A DNA stretch of 5,048 nt from Candidatus Omnitrophota bacterium (GTDB lineage: Bacteria; Omnitrophota; Gorgyraeia; Zapsychrales; Zapsychraceae). Below, in pieces: positions 4,524-5,048 of the stretch. Location: the NCBI GenBank assembly GCA_018399915.1, contig JAGYNW010000163.1, positions 1 to 5,048 on the forward strand, given 5' to 3'. Position numbers and translations under genes: made by a program. How positions within the stretch are numbered: the first letter of the stretch is position 1; each line of letters opens with the position of its first letter. The notes under the pieces were generated by a model. That model worked only from the letters and a program-made list of their open reading frames with translations, was not told where the DNA came from and made no database searches.

Positions 4524-5048
4524 ATGAAAAAGATCTCGGTTGTCATAAGTATTTATAATGAACGGCAGTGTATCGCGCGATGCGTTAAGATGCTTCAGGC
4601 CATGGATGCGCATCTGCAGATCATTGTCGTAGATGGAGGGAGCGAAGACGGATCCTGGGACATCATCGAAAGTCTTGATATTATCAGGGTCAGGTCGCGC
4701 AAGGGACGAGGGACGCAGATGAATGCCGGCGCCCAAAAAGCCTCAGGCGATTATTTGTTTTTTTTGCACGCGGATACATGGTTATCCCCGGATGCCTTTG
4801 CGCAGATAAGAGAATATCTTTCCCAGGATCAAAATCAGATCGGCACTTTTCGCATGGGGTTTGATGTGGATCATTGCTTGCTGCGGTTTTACGCCTATTT
4901 TACAAGATTTGACAGCCTGTTCACCAGCTTTGGGGACCAGGGTATTTTTGTTAAAAGGGATTTTTTTGATCTTTTGGGCGGGTTCCCGGATTGGTGTTTG
5001 TTTGAAGATGTCCATTTTCTCAGGATGGCCCGTCGTCAGACAAAAATA
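4524..5048 (+). CDS. GT2 glycosyltransferase, TIGR04283 type (partial, runs off the right edge)
   Basis: The first 175 residues of a family 2 glycosyltransferase, which moves a sugar from a nucleotide-sugar donor to an unknown acceptor; the family is typically about 220 residues. The GT-A fold starts at once with ISVVISIYNE (4-13), then IIVVDGGSEDGS (33-44) with the nucleotide-binding Asp37, KGRGTQMNAGA (60-70), and FLHADTWLSPDA (80-91), whose HAD replaces the usual DxD metal site. GDQGIFVKR (137-145) and LGGFPDWCLFEDVHFLRM (151-168) supply the acceptor-side acidic motif. QMNAGA, FLHADT and GDQ together are characteristic of TIGR04283 ('rSAM/selenodomain-associated transferase 2'). The start is uncertain: ATG 4524 matches family N-termini but has no Shine-Dalgarno, while the in-frame ATG 4497 would add MGCILLIII and has AAAAGGA directly abutting it. 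The 3' end lies outside the window. Confidence 0.92.
   Translation, partial: MKKISVVISIYNERQCIARCVKMLQAMDAHLQIIVVDGGSEDGSWDIIESLDIIRVRSRKGRGTQMNAGAQKASGDYLFFLHADTWLSPDAFAQIREYLSQDQNQIGTFRMGFDVDHCLLRFYAYFTRFDSLFTSFGDQGIFVKRDFFDLLGGFPDWCLFEDVHFLRMARRQTKI

Noticed and set aside
4509..5015. Minus-strand open frames opposite the glycosyltransferase
   Set aside because: The plus strand carries conserved GT2 motifs throughout, so the antisense frames are by-products.

Overview
The window looks like ordinary chromosome from an uncultured, Gram-negative-type bacterium. Two proteins carry Sec-type export signals, one gene encodes a glycosyltransferase, and the genes are short transcription units separated by AT-rich promoters with TATAAT-like hexamers. 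The mix resembles Candidatus Omnitrophota or a neighbouring PVC/deltaproteobacterial-like lineage. That placement is a low-confidence impression, since there is no rRNA or other marker gene. No tRNA, rRNA, CRISPR array, insertion sequence or attachment site was seen, and no gene-free stretch exceeds 300 bases; the longest is 1518-1773.

Layout. Positions 1-33 hold only the tail of whatever lies to the left. A strong intrinsic terminator (34-76) closes that unit. A well-formed sigma70-type promoter (118-146) then drives an unrecognised exported or membrane-anchored helical protein (175-1020, +). Convergent to it is a small helix-turn-helix protein resembling phage CII (CP76-type) regulators (1047-1517, -). 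Its 256-bp upstream region is shared with the divergent mutY gene and contains -10 hexamers for both directions, a hexamer direct repeat and a short dyad. mutY (1774-2829, +) encodes an adenine DNA glycosylase fused to a C-terminal MutT-like domain, and is followed after 35 bp by a class I SAM-dependent methyltransferase (2865-3563, +), probably in the same operon. A convergent exported protein with weak DUF3108-like features (3613-4419, -) ends at a hairpin plus T-tract. It shares an AT-rich divergent promoter region with a GT2 glycosyltransferase of the TIGR04283 type (4524-5048, +), which runs off the right edge.

How the genes relate. mutY is the only gene with a firm pathway: removal of adenine mispaired with 8-oxoguanine. 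The CII-like regulator is placed as a divergent neighbour of mutY and could control it or itself, but nothing in the sequence proves this. The exported proteins and the glycosyltransferase suggest envelope functions, without evidence of a shared pathway.

The most notable observation is MutY. Its C-terminal domain keeps a complete Nudix box and a glutamate aligned with a MutT metal ligand. Its iron-sulphur motif is one residue shorter than the usual spacing, and its 8-oxoG-reading loop carries conservative substitutions. No clearly new multi-gene system was found.
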